Below, one piece after another: positions 1 through 8,988 of a DNA stretch of 64,000 nt. A program made the translations under genes and the position numbers. The notes under the pieces were generated by a model. It had not been told where the DNA came from, ran no database searches, and saw only the letters and a list, made by a program, of their open reading frames with translations. Origin of the DNA: Bacillus methanolicus MGA3 (lineage in GTDB: Bacteria > Bacillota > Bacilli > Bacillales > Cytobacillaceae); contig NZ_CP007739.1 of assembly GCF_000724485.1 (NCBI RefSeq), forward strand, positions 1,038,843 through 1,102,842, given 5' to 3'. Numbering within the stretch: the first letter of the stretch is position 1; the number at the start of each line of letters is the position of its first letter.

Positions 1-251
<251 letters not shown>

Positions 252-254
252 GCC

Positions 255-1232
255 ATGGCGCAAATGACAATGATTCAAGCAATCACGGATGCGTTACGCA
301 CGGAAATGAGAAATGATCCGAATGTATTAGTTTTCGGTGAAGATGTGGGCGTAAACGGCGGTGTTTTCCGTGCAACAGAAGGCCTTCAGCAAGAATTTGG
401 CGAAGACCGTGTGTTTGATACGCCGCTGGCTGAATCCGGAATCGGCGGATTAGCAATTGGTCTTAGTTTACAAGGCTTCCGTCCGGTGCCTGAAATTCAG
501 TTTTTCGGTTTTGTTTACGAGGTAATGGATTCTATTAGCGGTCAAATGGCCAGAATGCGTTATCGTTCCGGAGGCCGGTACAATGCCCCGATTACTATTC
601 GTTCGCCTTTTGGAGGCGGGGTGCATACTCCGGAGCTTCATGCTGATAGCTTAGAAGGCTTAGTAGCACAGCAGCCAGGTTTAAAAGTTGTCATCCCTTC
701 AACTCCTTATGATGCGAAAGGTTTATTAATTTCTGCTATACGTGATAACGATCCGGTTATTTTTCTTGAGCATATGAAATTATACCGTTCTTTCCGTCAG
801 GAAGTACCTGAAGAGGAATACACAATTCCTTTAGGTAAAGCAGATATTAAACGGGAAGGTTCTGATTTATCAATTATTACTTATGGGGCAATGGTGCATG
901 AATCCCTAAAAGCTGCTGAAGAACTTGAAAAAGAAGGCTACTCCGCAGAAGTGATTGATTTGCGTACAATTGTTCCACTTGATATTGAGACAATAATTTC
1001 TTCAGTGGAAAAAACTGGCCGTGCGATCGTTGTGCAGGAAGCACAAAAACAAGCAGGTATTGCAGCAAATGTTGTCGCAGAAATCAATGACCGTGCCATC
1101 CTAAGCCTGGAAGCGCCAGTATTGCGAGTAACAGCTCCTGATACAGTATACCCGTTCCCTCAAGCGGAATCTGTCTGGCTTCCAAACTATAAAGACATCA
1201 TTGAAACGGCGAAAAAAGTTTTGACTTTTTGA
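255..1232 (+). CDS. pdhB: Pyruvate dehydrogenase E1 beta subunit
   Basis: 325 aa, the full length of the family. It carries the transketolase pyrimidine-binding domain (about residues 4-180, with [18 protein letters not shown] near the N-terminus and the [15 protein letters not shown] stretch) followed by a transketolase C-terminal domain (about 195-315). It pairs with PdhA as the alpha2beta2 E1 of the cytoplasmic pyruvate dehydrogenase complex. The ATG at 255 lies 3 nt after the pdhA stop, with the ribosome site AAAAGGAG inside the end of pdhA. A 108-bp gap with a hairpin separates it from pdhC. Confidence 0.97.
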   Translation: MAQMTMIQAITDALRTEMRNDPNVLVFGEDVGVNGGVFRATEGLQQEFGEDRVFDTPLAESGIGGLAIGLSLQGFRPVPEIQFFGFVYEVMDSISGQMARMRYRSGGRYNAPITIRSPFGGGVHTPELHADSLEGLVAQQPGLKVVIPSTPYDAKGLLISAIRDNDPVIFLEHMKLYRSFRQEVPEEEYTIPLGKADIKREGSDLSIITYGAMVHESLKAAEELEKEGYSAEVIDLRTIVPLDIETIISSVEKTGRAIVVQEAQKQAGIAANVVAEINDRAILSLEAPVLRVTAPDTVYPFPQAESVWLPNYKDIIETAKKVLTF

Positions 1233-1257
1233 TTAAACTATTTGTGATGGAAAGAAA

Positions 1258-1280
1258 AGGGGCATGAATTGATTGCCCCT
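1258..1280 (+). other. Hairpin in the pdhB-pdhC gap
   Basis: AGGGGCA and TGCCCCT pair as a perfect 7-bp stem around a 9-nt loop. No run of T follows, so it does not look like an efficient intrinsic terminator. It could mark an mRNA processing or stability point between the E1 and the E2/E3 halves of the operon. That role is inferred. Confidence 0.55.
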
Positions 1281-1340
1281 GTGTACGAAATATAACGAAG
1301 CTGCAAATCAAGCAACGTAAACATAGGAGAGTGATTCCAA

Positions 1341-2699
1341 GTGGCATTTGAATTTAAATTGCCTGACATTGGTGAAGGTATTCATGAAGGTGAAATCGTC
1401 AAGTGGTTTGTAAAGCCAGGTGACAAAGTTCAGGAAGATGACGTTTTATGTGAAGTACAAAATGATAAAGCAGTAGTAGAAATTCCTTCTCCGGTTGCAG
1501 GTACGGTTGAAAAAATATTAGTTGAAGAAGGTACTGTGGCTACTGTCGGACAAGTTTTGATCACTTTCGATGCTCCGGGCTATGAGAATTTGAAATTTAA
1601 AGGCGACGAAAGTGTAGAAGAAGTGCCAAAGAAAAATGAAAAGACAGAAGCTCAAGCACAAACAAGCTCAGAATCCGGACAGGATGTTAAAAAAGATGCA
1701 AATAGGGAAGAATCAAAAGGTGCAGTTAAAGCAGAGTCTCCTGTTAAGACAGAGGTCGATCCTAACCGTCGTGTGATCGCAATGCCTTCTGTTCGCAAAT
1801 ATGCCCGCGACAATGGTGTTGATATTCGTCTTGTTGCTGGTTCCGGTAAAAACGGACGTATCTTAAAAGAAGATATTGATGCATTCTTAAAAGGCGGTCA
1901 GGTTAAAGATGAAACACTGAAAGCGGATCAAGATCAAACAGTTAAACCACAAATAGAAGCAAATGCAGCACCGGCACCAGCTGTTCCACAAGGTCAATAT
2001 CCGGAAACACGAGAAAAAATGAGCGGAATTCGCAGGGCAATCGCCAAAGCCATGGTAAACTCTAAACATACGGCTCCACATGTTACACTTATGGACGAAG
2101 TAGATGTAACAAAACTTGTTGCCCACCGCAAGAAATTCAAAGAAATCGCGGCAGAAAAAGGTATTAAGCTTACATTCCTGCCGTATGTGGTAAAAGCATT
2201 AACAAGTGCTTTACGTGAATATCCAGTATTAAATACTTCACTTGATGACGCAACAGAAGAAATTATCTATAAACATTATTATAATATCGGAATTGCTGCA
2301 GATACAGACAGAGGTTTATTAGTTCCGGTAGTGAAAGATGCTGACCGCAAATCAATATTCCATATTTCAAAAGAAATCAATGATTTGGCAACAAAAGCCC
2401 GTGAAGGTAAATTGACGCCAGATGAAATGAAAGGCGCTTCATGTACAATTACAAATATCGGGTCAGCCGGCGGTCAATGGTTTACACCGGTTATTAACCA
2501 TCCTGAAGTGGCCATCCTCGGAATCGGCCGAATTGCTGAAAAACCTGTAGTAAAAGATGGCGAAATTGTTGCAGCTCCAGTATTGGCTTTATCGTTAAGC
2601 TTTGACCACAGATTGATTGACGGTGCAACAGCTCAACATGCATTAAACCACATTAAACGTTTATTGAACGATCCAGAACTATTGCTAATGGAGGCGTAA
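1341..2699 (+). CDS. pdhC: Dihydrolipoyllysine-residue acetyltransferase, PDH E2
   Basis: 452 aa. Domains in order: one lipoyl domain (residues 1-78; lipoylated Lys in the NDKAVVE motif), an acidic and Ala-rich linker, a peripheral subunit-binding domain (about 142-180, [15 protein letters not shown]) and the acetyltransferase core (about 225-450). The core carries the catalytic HRLIDGA motif near the C-terminus ([13 protein letters not shown]). It forms the 60-mer core moving acetyl groups from E1 to CoA. The start is GTG at 1341, preceded by AGGAGAG about 10 nt upstream; the residues after it ([17 protein letters not shown]) are the usual E2 N-terminus. pdhD follows after 4 nt. Confidence 0.97.
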   Translation: MAFEFKLPDIGEGIHEGEIVKWFVKPGDKVQEDDVLCEVQNDKAVVEIPSPVAGTVEKILVEEGTVATVGQVLITFDAPGYENLKFKGDESVEEVPKKNEKTEAQAQTSSESGQDVKKDANREESKGAVKAESPVKTEVDPNRRVIAMPSVRKYARDNGVDIRLVAGSGKNGRILKEDIDAFLKGGQVKDETLKADQDQTVKPQIEANAAPAPAVPQGQYPETREKMSGIRRAIAKAMVNSKHTAPHVTLMDEVDVTKLVAHRKKFKEIAAEKGIKLTFLPYVVKALTSALREYPVLNTSLDDATEEIIYKHYYNIGIAADTDRGLLVPVVKDADRKSIFHISKEINDLATKAREGKLTPDEMKGASCTITNIGSAGGQWFTPVINHPEVAILGIGRIAEKPVVKDGEIVAAPVLALSLSFDHRLIDGATAQHALNHIKRLLNDPELLLMEA

Positions 2700-2703
2700 A
2701 AAA

Positions 2704-4113
2704 ATGGTTGTAGGAGATTTCCCTATTGAAACAGAAACTCTTGTCATTGGTGCAGGCCCAGGCGGGTATGTAGCTGCAATCCGTGCAGCACAGCTTGGAC
2801 AAAAAGTAATGATTGTTGAGAAAGGAACAGTGGGCGGTGTTTGTCTGAATGTTGGATGTATTCCTTCAAAAGCTTTAATTTCTGCCGGACACCGTTATGA
2901 AATAGCAAAAAATTCCGAATCAATGGGAATTATTGCTGATAATGTGAAAGTAGATTTCTCAAAAGTTCAAGAATGGAAAGCCTCAGTTGTCAAAAAGCTG
3001 ACTGGCGGTGTTGAAGGACTCTTAAAAGGGAATAAAATAGATATTGTGCAAGGAGAAGCATACTTTGTAGATGCAAATACCGTCCGTGTAATGGATGAAA
3101 ATTCAGCTCAAACTTATAAATTTAAAAATGCAATTATCGCTACTGGTTCGCGTCCAATTGAATTGCCTTCAATTAAATTTTCAAAACGTGTACTTGATTC
3201 CACTGGTGCTTTGAGCCTTCAGGAGGTTCCAAATAAAATTGTCGTCATCGGCGGTGGATATATTGGAATAGAATTAGGCGGAGCATATGCAAGCTTTGGG
3301 TCTCAAGTCACAATCCTTGAAGCTGCAGATGAAATTTTAAATGGCTTTGAAAAACAAATGACTGCACTTGTTAAGCGTAACCTAAAGAAAAAAGGGGCAG
3401 AAATAATTACTAAAGCACTGGCAAAAGGTGTTGAAGAAAAAGAAAACGGTGTTGTCGTCACATACGAAGTGAAGGGCGAAGAGAAAAGCATCGAGGCTGA
3501 TTATGTATTTGTTATGGTTGGCCGCCGTCCAAATACAGATGAACTCGGTTTAGAACAAGTGGGAATTGAAGTGAATGAAAAAGGCATTATTAAAACTGAT
3601 AAACAATGCCGAACTTCTGTAAGCAATATTTTTGCAATTGGCGATGTTGTTGAAGGTTTTGATTTAGCTCATAAAGCATCTTATGAAGGAAAAATTGCCG
3701 CAGAAGTGATTGCCGGCCAAAACTCAGAAATCGATTATCTTGGTATTCCTTCAGTAGTCTTTTCAGACCCTGAATTAGCTTCTGTTGGATACACGGAAAG
3801 TCAAGCGAAAGAAGAAGGAATTGAAGTCATTGCAGCGAGATTCCCATTTGGGGCAAACGGCCGTGCGCTTTCACTGAACAGCAGTGAAGGATTTATGAAG
3901 CTGGTTACACGTAAAGAAGACGGACTAGTAATCGGTGCGCAAATTGCCGGTCCGAGCGCTTCTGATATGATTGCTGAATTGGGTCTTGCGATTGAAGCTG
4001 GAATGACAGCTGAAGACCTCGCCATGACAATCCACGCTCATCCAACTTTGGGCGAGATTACGATGGAAGCCGCAGAAGTAGCTTTAGGCACACCGATCCA
4101 TATTTTAAAATAA
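2704..4113 (+). CDS. pdhD: Dihydrolipoyl dehydrogenase, PDH E3
   Basis: 469 aa, full family length. FAD-binding motif [17 protein letters not shown] near the N-terminus, redox-active disulfide in [18 protein letters not shown]-binding [14 protein letters not shown] around residue 180, and a C-terminal dimerisation domain ending with the catalytic HAHPTLGE. It reoxidises dihydrolipoamide using NAD+. It closes the pdhABCD operon, and in Bacillus it also serves other 2-oxo acid dehydrogenases. A long palindromic repeat starts 10 nt after its stop and could act as the operon terminator. Confidence 0.97.
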   Translation: MVVGDFPIETETLVIGAGPGGYVAAIRAAQLGQKVMIVEKGTVGGVCLNVGCIPSKALISAGHRYEIAKNSESMGIIADNVKVDFSKVQEWKASVVKKLTGGVEGLLKGNKIDIVQGEAYFVDANTVRVMDENSAQTYKFKNAIIATGSRPIELPSIKFSKRVLDSTGALSLQEVPNKIVVIGGGYIGIELGGAYASFGSQVTILEAADEILNGFEKQMTALVKRNLKKKGAEIITKALAKGVEEKENGVVVTYEVKGEEKSIEADYVFVMVGRRPNTDELGLEQVGIEVNEKGIIKTDKQCRTSVSNIFAIGDVVEGFDLAHKASYEGKIAAEVIAGQNSEIDYLGIPSVVFSDPELASVGYTESQAKEEGIEVIAARFPFGANGRALSLNSSEGFMKLVTRKEDGLVIGAQIAGPSASDMIAELGLAIEAGMTAEDLAMTIHAHPTLGEITMEAAEVALGTPIHILK

Positions 4114-4123
4114 AAGCCAATCA

Positions 4124-4245
4124 AGGGGCTGACTTATTAGGGTCTGACTCCCTCCAACAATGACAATGTATAGCATGGTTTTAGTACCGTTTGGCTATAT
4201 GTTGTATTTGGAGGGGTCTGACCCTTTGTTTATGAGTTAGCCTCT
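4124..4245. repeat. Dispersed palindromic repeat, copy R1 (type A)
   Basis: An imperfect palindrome of about 122 bp directly after pdhD. The left arm begins AGGGGCTGACTTATTAGGG and the right arm ends GAGTTAGCCTCT. Inner arms GGGTCTGACTCCCTCCAA and TTGGAGGGGTCTGACCC pair, and the centre carries the AATGTATAG/CTATATGTT motif. Related copies lie at 32409-32529 (R4) and 34456-34580 (R5). The terminal GGGGCTGAC matches the ends of the IS1182-type element at 37273-39102. Confidence 0.85.
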
Positions 4246-4383
4246 GTATAATAAGAGTTACGTCAAAATATTTACAAGTTCAGATTTAAAAATATCTTGT
4301 ACCTTATCAACATATATTACCTATACAAGCTTTTTTAGCTGTGTAAAGGGGATATATTGTTATATAAATGGCGGTGGTGTTCT

Positions 4384-4626
4384 ATGAAGATATATACTGT
4401 TATTTTAGTGCAGTTGATACTATGGAGTGGATATACTTTTTTGGAATGGCTATCAAAGCATGATCACCCGATATACAATGTTTTGATGTTTTTAGTGTTT
4501 TTTTACTTAGCTATCATTGCCGGAAATTTTTTTATGAATTCAACCAAAAAAACGATGCTTGTTACTTTAATAAGTCTTGCATTGTATGGCACATTTCAAA
4601 TTACGATGTCTTGGTTAAGTATATAA
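4384..4626 (+). CDS. Small membrane protein, function unknown
   Basis: 80 aa from ATG 4384 (89 aa if the TTG at 4357, behind AAGGGG, is used). Three hydrophobic stretches are visible (about residues 3-20, 28-48 and 55-78), so it is probably a three-helix integral membrane protein with no soluble domain. The sequence between helices contains NSTKK, consistent with a cytoplasmic loop. I do not recognise the family. It stands alone between the pdh operon repeat and a convergent DUF1885-like gene. Both starts have plausible ribosome sites, so the N-terminus is uncertain. Confidence 0.65.
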   Translation: MKIYTVILVQLILWSGYTFLEWLSKHDHPIYNVLMFLVFFYLAIIAGNFFMNSTKKTMLVTLISLALYGTFQITMSWLSI

Positions 4627-4688
4627 AACAAATAAAGTATGTCTTATGATCATAGAAAACGAAATTTCAATGGATTATTTATTGTTGT

Positions 4689-5126
4689 TTACTTTCTTGG
4701 ATAATAGTACATAATTCGTCCATTAAACAAATGCAGTTCTCCTTGCAGCTTCTTAGCAAGGAATTTACAAAACTCATTTGCTTTTCCTTTATCTCCAAAT
4801 GTTGAGCTCTCAGGAAGAGTAATTTGTATGTATGTTTGTTCCATTTCTGTTCCATCATCACTAACAATTGTTTCTTTATCAACCCCAATTATGATTGTAC
4901 GATAGCGGTCCTGGTTAGAAAACAAATAAAACCATTTCCCTTTTGCTTCTTCATTTTCTTTAATTTCATAAGGAAAAGCTGCATCTTCATAGTTCCAATC
5001 AAGCTGGTCGCCAGTTTTCGAAGTAATGTTTTTATAATAAAGAAGAAGTTCTTTTACCTCTTCTAATGTAATATCCTTTTTGGCCGATGAAGAAACAAGT
5101 TTAATATATGCATTCGTTGCCATCAT
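4689..5126 (-). CDS. DUF1885-type conserved protein
   Basis: 145 aa, soluble, no signal peptide. It opens MATNAYIKLVSSSAKKDITLEEV and ends NGRIMYYYPRK. I recall this pattern from the DUF1885 family of Bacillus and Geobacillus, which has a solved structure but no known function. The start may be the second ATG (5123), 7 nt after GAGGGG, rather than the first (5126). It is convergent with the small membrane protein and divergent from the DUF3055-type gene. The family name is from memory and was not searched. Confidence 0.75.
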   Translation of the reverse strand: MMATNAYIKLVSSSAKKDITLEEVKELLLYYKNITSKTGDQLDWNYEDAAFPYEIKENEEAKGKWFYLFSNQDRYRTIIIGVDKETIVSDDGTEMEQTYIQITLPESSTFGDKGKANEFCKFLAKKLQGELHLFNGRIMYYYPRK

Positions 5127-5276
5127 TCATCCCCTCTTATTCTCCCAATTTAATTGTTATTTATATTCTAGCTTGATAAAAATTACCTGACAACTTATTA
5201 AAAAGAAAAAATCGGTTGCCAAAACTAAAGTTTTGAATTATAATAATTTTCTAACTATGAAAAAAGGAGGTATGTT

Positions 5277-5576
5277 ATGAAATTTTTCGAAAAACTTTAT
5301 GATGAATATGAAAAAGTGAAAGTTCGATTTGTTGGGTTTGCGACTGATCAGACACGTTATGACTTTGGAATCGTGTATACAAGTATGTTTTTCGGAAAAC
5401 CGCTTTTTGTCTGCATGCAAACAGGCCGCTCAGCCCTCCTTGATCCAAGAGACCTCGAAGATACTGATTATTTAATGAAGACTTTCCGTATTCAGGATGA
5501 ACAACAGGTTGCTGATTTAGTGGAATTTTTCCAAGAAGCTTTGCCTTCTACTCCTTTCGAACCTCAATATGACTAA
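5277..5576 (+). CDS. DUF3055 (SAV0927-family) conserved protein
   Basis: 99 aa, soluble, acidic. MKFFEKLYDEYEKVKVRFVGF, the DFGIVYTSMFFGKPLFVCMQ core and the LPSTPFEPQYD tail fit the DUF3055 family found across Firmicutes, recalled rather than searched. No function is known. ATG 5277 follows AAAAAGGAGG with good spacing. Downstream lies a gene-free stretch to the SR1 RNA, containing a multi-stem structure and a terminator at 5814-5836 that could end this transcript. Confidence 0.8.
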   Translation: MKFFEKLYDEYEKVKVRFVGFATDQTRYDFGIVYTSMFFGKPLFVCMQTGRSALLDPRDLEDTDYLMKTFRIQDEQQVADLVEFFQEALPSTPFEPQYD

Positions 5577-5653
5577 GAACAAAGGAGAAAGTGCCTCATT
5601 TAGTCCCGACAAGGAAAAGACCAAACACGCAAAGAGCAAATAGATTCTGGATT

Positions 5654-5757
5654 GAATTGGTTAGCCCAGCCAGGGCTGGGCGCAATTTGAAAAGCTAGCG
5701 CTTTTCTTCGTGCGATAAATCGGTTCCGAAATGTTCCTTGTGGAGACTGACCAATTT
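5654..5757 (+). ncRNA. Candidate structured RNA between the DUF3055 gene and SR1
   Basis: A 10-bp closing helix pairs AATTGGTTAG (5655-5664) with CTGACCAATT (5747-5756), with one G-U pair. It encloses a GC-rich hairpin GCCCAGCC/GGCTGGGC (5664-5681), a second hairpin GAAAAGC-TAGC-GCTTTTC (5689-5706) and smaller helices, giving a multibranch fold. A small inverted repeat ATTCA/TGAAT follows (5760-5782), then a terminator at 5814. It matches no RNA family I know. It could be a 3' UTR element of the upstream gene or a separate small RNA. Confidence 0.45.
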
Positions 5758-5813
5758 AAATTCAAAGTCATACACAGTGAATGAGATTTTTCATATTGTT
5801 AAAAACCTAAAAG

Positions 5814-5836
5814 CAGGCCTTGTAAGGCCTGTTTTT
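5814..5836 (+). terminator. Intrinsic terminator upstream of SR1
   Basis: CAGGCCTT-GT-AAGGCCTG forms a perfect 8-bp stem followed by TTTTT. It ends whatever transcript covers 5577-5813, either read-through from the DUF3055 gene or a separate RNA. Confidence 0.85.
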
Positions 5837-5932
5837 CATAAATGTGTTATACTAATTATAAAAATAATCGAAAAAAAATTAAATAAAAGTAAAAAATCCG
5901 CAAATTTTTTTAATAATGTTACATAATAAGGC

Positions 5933-5961
5933 TTGAATTTTTAAATGTGTTATATTATTAT
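5933..5961 (+). promoter_or_regulatory. Candidate SigA promoter of SR1
   Basis: TTGAAT (5933-5938) and TATTAT (5956-5961) are separated by 17 bp, placing the start near 5968. TATATT at 5951 is an alternative -10. It is the only reasonable promoter I see just upstream of the SR1P frame. Confidence 0.5.
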
Positions 5962-5974
5962 TCTATTAAAGATG

Positions 5975-5988
5975 TTTAAGCGCTTTCA
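5975..5988 (+). promoter_or_regulatory. Candidate CcpA (cre) site at SR1
   Basis: TTTAAGCGCTTTCA matches 13 of 14 positions of the cre consensus TGWAARCGYTWNCW. If the promoter call is right, it lies just downstream of the start and would act as a roadblock. In B. subtilis SR1 is repressed by sugar through CcpN and, weakly, CcpA. Confidence 0.5.
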
Positions 5989-6026
5989 GAACTTGATATA
6001 CAACTTTAGGAAGGGGAGATTGAAAA

Positions 6027-6149
6027 ATGGGTACGATTGTATGTCAAAAATGTAACTCAACGATAGATCATTTTGAAGCTGAGAAAGTAACTGTTCTTTA
6101 TTCAAAAAACTGTAATTGTTGCGATAAAGAGAATGAAGAGCAAGAATAA
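6027..6149 (+). CDS. sr1P: SR1P peptide
   Basis: 40 aa starting MGTIVCQKCNSTIDHFEAEK and ending in an acidic tail. It aligns by eye with B. subtilis SR1P (MGTIVCQDC at the N-terminus, then the FEDEKVT-like FEAEKVTVLY core). Two cysteine pairs (CQKC near the N-terminus, CNCC at residues 29-32) suggest a small metal-binding fold. In B. subtilis SR1P binds glyceraldehyde-3-phosphate dehydrogenase GapA. AAGGGGAG lies about 8 nt before the ATG. It is encoded within the SR1 RNA and is too short for most gene callers. Confidence 0.88.
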   Translation: MGTIVCQKCNSTIDHFEAEKVTVLYSKNCNCCDKENEEQE

Positions 6150-6167
6150 TATATAGATAGGTTAAGA

Positions 6168-6199
6168 GCATGTGAAAAAATTTCACGTGTCTTTTTTTT
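6168..6199 (+). terminator. Intrinsic terminator of SR1
   Basis: CATGTGAAA and TTTCACGTG pair (one G-U) around a 3-nt loop, and a run of eight T follows the stem at 6192-6199. It ends the SR1 RNA about 20 nt after the SR1P stop. Confidence 0.85.
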
Positions 6200-6203
6200 G
6201 TGT

Positions 6204-6240
6204 GTGGAAAAGTAGCGGAGCTGCGCTAACAAAAATTAAA
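6204..6240 (+). repeat. Short dispersed repeat S, copy 1
   Basis: Reads GTGGAAAAGTAGCGGAGCTG followed by CGCTAACAAAAATTAAA. Close matches occur at 10767-10803 (minus strand) and 33207-33240 (plus strand). All three sit in 3' intergenic space beside gene ends. Confidence 0.7.
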
Positions 6241-6267
6241 ACCTTCCATGGACTGGAAGGTTTTTTT
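6239..6267 (-). terminator. Terminator of speA, bidirectional
   Basis: AACCTTCCA and TGGAAGGTT form a 9-bp stem with a 5-nt loop. Read on the minus strand it follows the speA stop by a few bases and is trailed by TTTTAATTTTT. On the plus strand it is trailed by TTTTTT and would back up the SR1 terminator. Confidence 0.85.
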
Positions 6268-6271
6268 ATGC

Positions 6272-7741
6272 TTAACGGATTGCTTTATGTTCTTTTATCA
6301 CTCTTAATGTTTTTAGTTCATAATCTTCAGGGCCTTGTACCGGGAGACCAGCCTCTATGTTCTTCTTAATATAAAGAAGGTTTTCTTTTGTAATTATTTC
6401 TCCTGGGATAAAGATTGGAATTCCTGGCGGATAAACCATGACAAATTCAGCAATAATCCGTCCTTCCGATTTTTCAAAAGGTACAACTTCAGTTTCTGCA
6501 TAAAATGCATCTCTTGGAGTTAATGCTAATACCGGAATATCGGGAAGCATGACTTGAACCTTTACTTTTTCTGCTTGATGATGAAATTCTTTTGATAAAT
6601 TCTTCAAAGCTTCAAGCAGAATTTGTGCTTCTTTTTCAGTATCACCAGGAGTAACAATGCAAAGAATATTGTATAAGTCTGACAATTCGACTTCAATATT
6701 ATATTTTTCCCTCAGCCATTTCTCAGCATCATATCCGGTGATCCCTAAATCTTTAACAGAAATAGTTAATTTAGTCGGATCATAATCAAAGGTTGCTTTT
6801 GAACCGAGGATTTCATCGCCAACACAATATAAGTGTTCAATTTCATTTATTTTTTTTCGCAGCGATTGTGCAAGTTCAATAGTCTTATCTAATAATTCTT
6901 TTCCTTCTGTGGCCAACCTCTTTCTCGCTACATCTAAGGAAGCAAGGAGTAAATAAGAAGTTGATGTAGTTGTCAACATGCTTAAAATCGATTGAACTCT
7001 TTTCGGAGAAATAAGACCTTCACGAACGTTCAAGATGGAACTTTGAGTCATTGACCCTCCAAGTTTATGAACGCTCGACGCTGCCATGTCTGCACCTGCT
7101 TGCATAGCCGAGAGAGGAAGGTCATCATGAAAATGGATATGAGTACCATGGGCCTCATCGACAAGAACAGGAACATTATATTTATGGGCAATCGAAACGA
7201 TCTCTTTTAGATCAGCAACCATTCCAAAATAAGTAGGATTAATAACAAGAACACCTTTCGCATCTGGATGCTGTTCGAGTGCCTTTGCTACTGCTTCTGT
7301 TGTAATCCCGTGAGAAATTCCGAGATTTTCATCAATTTCCGGGTGAATAAAAATCGGGACAGCCCCTGAGAAAACAATTGCAGACATAACGGATTTATGG
7401 ACATTTCTAGGAACGATAATTTTGTCGCCAGGTCCGCAAACAGACATAACCATTGTCATGATCACGCCACTTGTTCCTTGAACAGAGAAAAAAGTATGAT
7501 CAGCTCCAAAAGCTTCAGCGGCAAGATCCTGAGCTTCCTTAATAATTCCTTTCGGCTGATGGAGATCATCAAGAGGACCGATATTTATTAAATCAATTGA
7601 TAATGCATTATCACCAATAAAATTTCGAAAATCCGGGTCGATTCCTGCACCTTTTTTATGACCTGGAATATGAAACTGAACCGGATTTTTTTTGGCATGT
7701 TTTATTAGACCGCTAAATAACGGAGTTTGAGATTGATGCAA
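6272..7741 (-). CDS. speA: Arginine decarboxylase, Orn/Lys/Arg decarboxylase family
   Basis: 489 aa from TTG 7741, or 492 aa from GTG 7750. PLP-dependent fold-type I decarboxylase: HIPGHKKGAG near the N-terminus, the DEAHGTH motif and the PLP lysine in SSVHKLGGS, then the family's C-terminal domain. It makes agmatine from arginine, the first step of Bacillus polyamine synthesis. The TTG is preferred because AAGAGGTG lies 8 nt before it, while the same bases overlap the GTG; it also gives MHQSQTPLFSGL, matching the B. subtilis start. It is on the strand opposite to SR1, an RNA tied to arginine metabolism. Lysine decarboxylase activity cannot be excluded from sequence alone. Confidence 0.9.
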   Translation of the reverse strand: MHQSQTPLFSGLIKHAKKNPVQFHIPGHKKGAGIDPDFRNFIGDNALSIDLINIGPLDDLHQPKGIIKEAQDLAAEAFGADHTFFSVQGTSGVIMTMVMSVCGPGDKIIVPRNVHKSVMSAIVFSGAVPIFIHPEIDENLGISHGITTEAVAKALEQHPDAKGVLVINPTYFGMVADLKEIVSIAHKYNVPVLVDEAHGTHIHFHDDLPLSAMQAGADMAASSVHKLGGSMTQSSILNVREGLISPKRVQSILSMLTTTSTSYLLLASLDVARKRLATEGKELLDKTIELAQSLRKKINEIEHLYCVGDEILGSKATFDYDPTKLTISVKDLGITGYDAEKWLREKYNIEVELSDLYNILCIVTPGDTEKEAQILLEALKNLSKEFHHQAEKVKVQVMLPDIPVLALTPRDAFYAETEVVPFEKSEGRIIAEFVMVYPPGIPIFIPGEIITKENLLYIKKNIEAGLPVQGPEDYELKTLRVIKEHKAIR

Positions 7742-7953
7742 TGTTGTCACACCTCTTTATCAATAATCAATGAAGAAAAAGTCATAAAACAAATGAATTA
7801 TAGCATCTATCCATTTCTTTGCAAAGGGAGAAATTTGTAAAAACAGCTGTAATTTTTCACCGTTAATGTAGTTTACTTTAGTTTTAGAAACAGACAGGAA
7901 AATAACATGGAAACAGCGAATTAACTCAATAACAACTGTTTGGAGGCACAGAC

Positions 7954-8922
7954 ATGAATTGGAATACTAGGGTTACTGAATTATTGAATATTCATTATCC
8001 AATTATACAGGGGGGGTTGGCATATTTAGCTTATTCAGAGTTGGCTGCGGCAGTATCAAATGCTGGAGGATTGGGGCAAATTACAGCCATGTCACTCGGA
8101 AGCCCTCAGGCTTTAAAAGAAGAAATTCAAAAAGTAAGAGCCTTAACAGATAAACCGTTTGGTGTTAATTTTGCAATCGGGCAGCATGGCAGACCTTTTT
8201 CTGATATGCTCGATATTGCGATACAAGAACAGGTTCCGGTTATCTCCATGACAGGCGGAAACCCTGCACCTATTTTTGAACAATTGGAAGGAACTAATAT
8301 AAAAAAACTAGTTCTTGTTGCTGCGAAGAGACAGGCACAGAAAGCAGAAGAGTTGGGTGCTGATGCTGTTATGGTAGTAGGACAAGAAGGGGGTGGCCAT
8401 CTAGGTAGAAATGACATTGGAACGATGGTCCTTGTTCCACAAGTTGTCGATGCAGTTAAAATTCCGGTCATTGCTTCGGGGGGAATTGGCGACGGAAGAG
8501 GGTTGATGGCAGCTCTAAGTCTAGGGGCAGAAGGAATCGAAATGGGCACAAGATTTATTGCAACAAAAGAATGTGTACATGCACATGAAATTTATAAAAA
8601 GCAGCTTGTAGAGGGTACAGAAAATGATACGGTTATTATTAAGAAGTCTCTAGGTGCTCCCGCAAGAGTCATCTTAAATTCATGGGCTGAAAAAATTCTT
8701 GAGCTTGAAAAAGAAAACGGAGGCTATGAGGCGTTAAAGGACCTAATAAGTGGAACAGCAAATAAACGATTTATTTATGAAGGAAAAATCAATGAAGGAT
8801 TTGCATGGGCAGGCCAAGTTATGGGGCTGATTAAAGATATTCCCTCTGTAAAGGCATTAATTGATCGCATGATTCGAGAGGGAGAAGAAATCCGTAAACG
8901 GTGGGGAATTAAACCTATTTAA
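7954..8922 (+). CDS. Nitronate monooxygenase / FabK-like FMN enzyme
   Basis: 322 aa TIM-barrel flavoprotein. N-terminal YPIIQGGLAYLAYSELAAAV followed by SNAGGLGQI, the QGGGHLGR-type segment (GQEGGGHLGRND) and the phosphate-binding IPVIASGGIGDGRG-AMGTRF-like stretch (GTRFIATKEC) are features of the class II nitronate monooxygenase and FabK enoyl-reductase group. It oxidises nitronates or reduces enoyl-ACP; sequence alone does not separate these well. FabK genes usually sit in fatty-acid operons, which is not the case here, so a nitronate monooxygenase is more likely. ATG 7954 follows TGGAGG. It is an addition to the B. subtilis-like order, divergent from speA and upstream of yktA. Confidence 0.8.
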   Translation: MNWNTRVTELLNIHYPIIQGGLAYLAYSELAAAVSNAGGLGQITAMSLGSPQALKEEIQKVRALTDKPFGVNFAIGQHGRPFSDMLDIAIQEQVPVISMTGGNPAPIFEQLEGTNIKKLVLVAAKRQAQKAEELGADAVMVVGQEGGGHLGRNDIGTMVLVPQVVDAVKIPVIASGGIGDGRGLMAALSLGAEGIEMGTRFIATKECVHAHEIYKKQLVEGTENDTVIIKKSLGAPARVILNSWAEKILELEKENGGYEALKDLISGTANKRFIYEGKINEGFAWAGQVMGLIKDIPSVKALIDRMIREGEEIRKRWGIKPI

Positions 8923-8988
8923 AAAAGTACATTTCGAGAAATATACAAAAACAGATATATAAGATGTCAGACAGTAGGAGTGTTGAAA

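Larger units (their letters stand above)
5968..6199 (+). ncRNA. sr1: SR1 dual-function regulatory RNA
   Basis: The transcript runs from a predicted start near 5968 to the terminator at 6168-6199, about 230 nt, close to the roughly 205-nt SR1 of B. subtilis. It lies between the pdh operon and speA, the place where SR1 was described. In B. subtilis SR1 base-pairs with ahrC mRNA (activator of arginine catabolism) and also encodes SR1P, which binds GapA and promotes its interaction with RNase J1. The encoded peptide is clearly present; ahrC lies outside this window, so the antisense function cannot be tested. The start is predicted, not known. Confidence 0.8.

Noticed and set aside
4124..4245. 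CRISPR or riboswitch for the R repeats
   Set aside because: Copies are single, far apart and palindromic over their whole length, with no spacers and no downstream gene to control.
5738..5926. 62-codon open frame between the DUF3055 gene and SR1
   Set aside because: It crosses the terminator at 5814-5836, has no ribosome site and overlaps the structured element.
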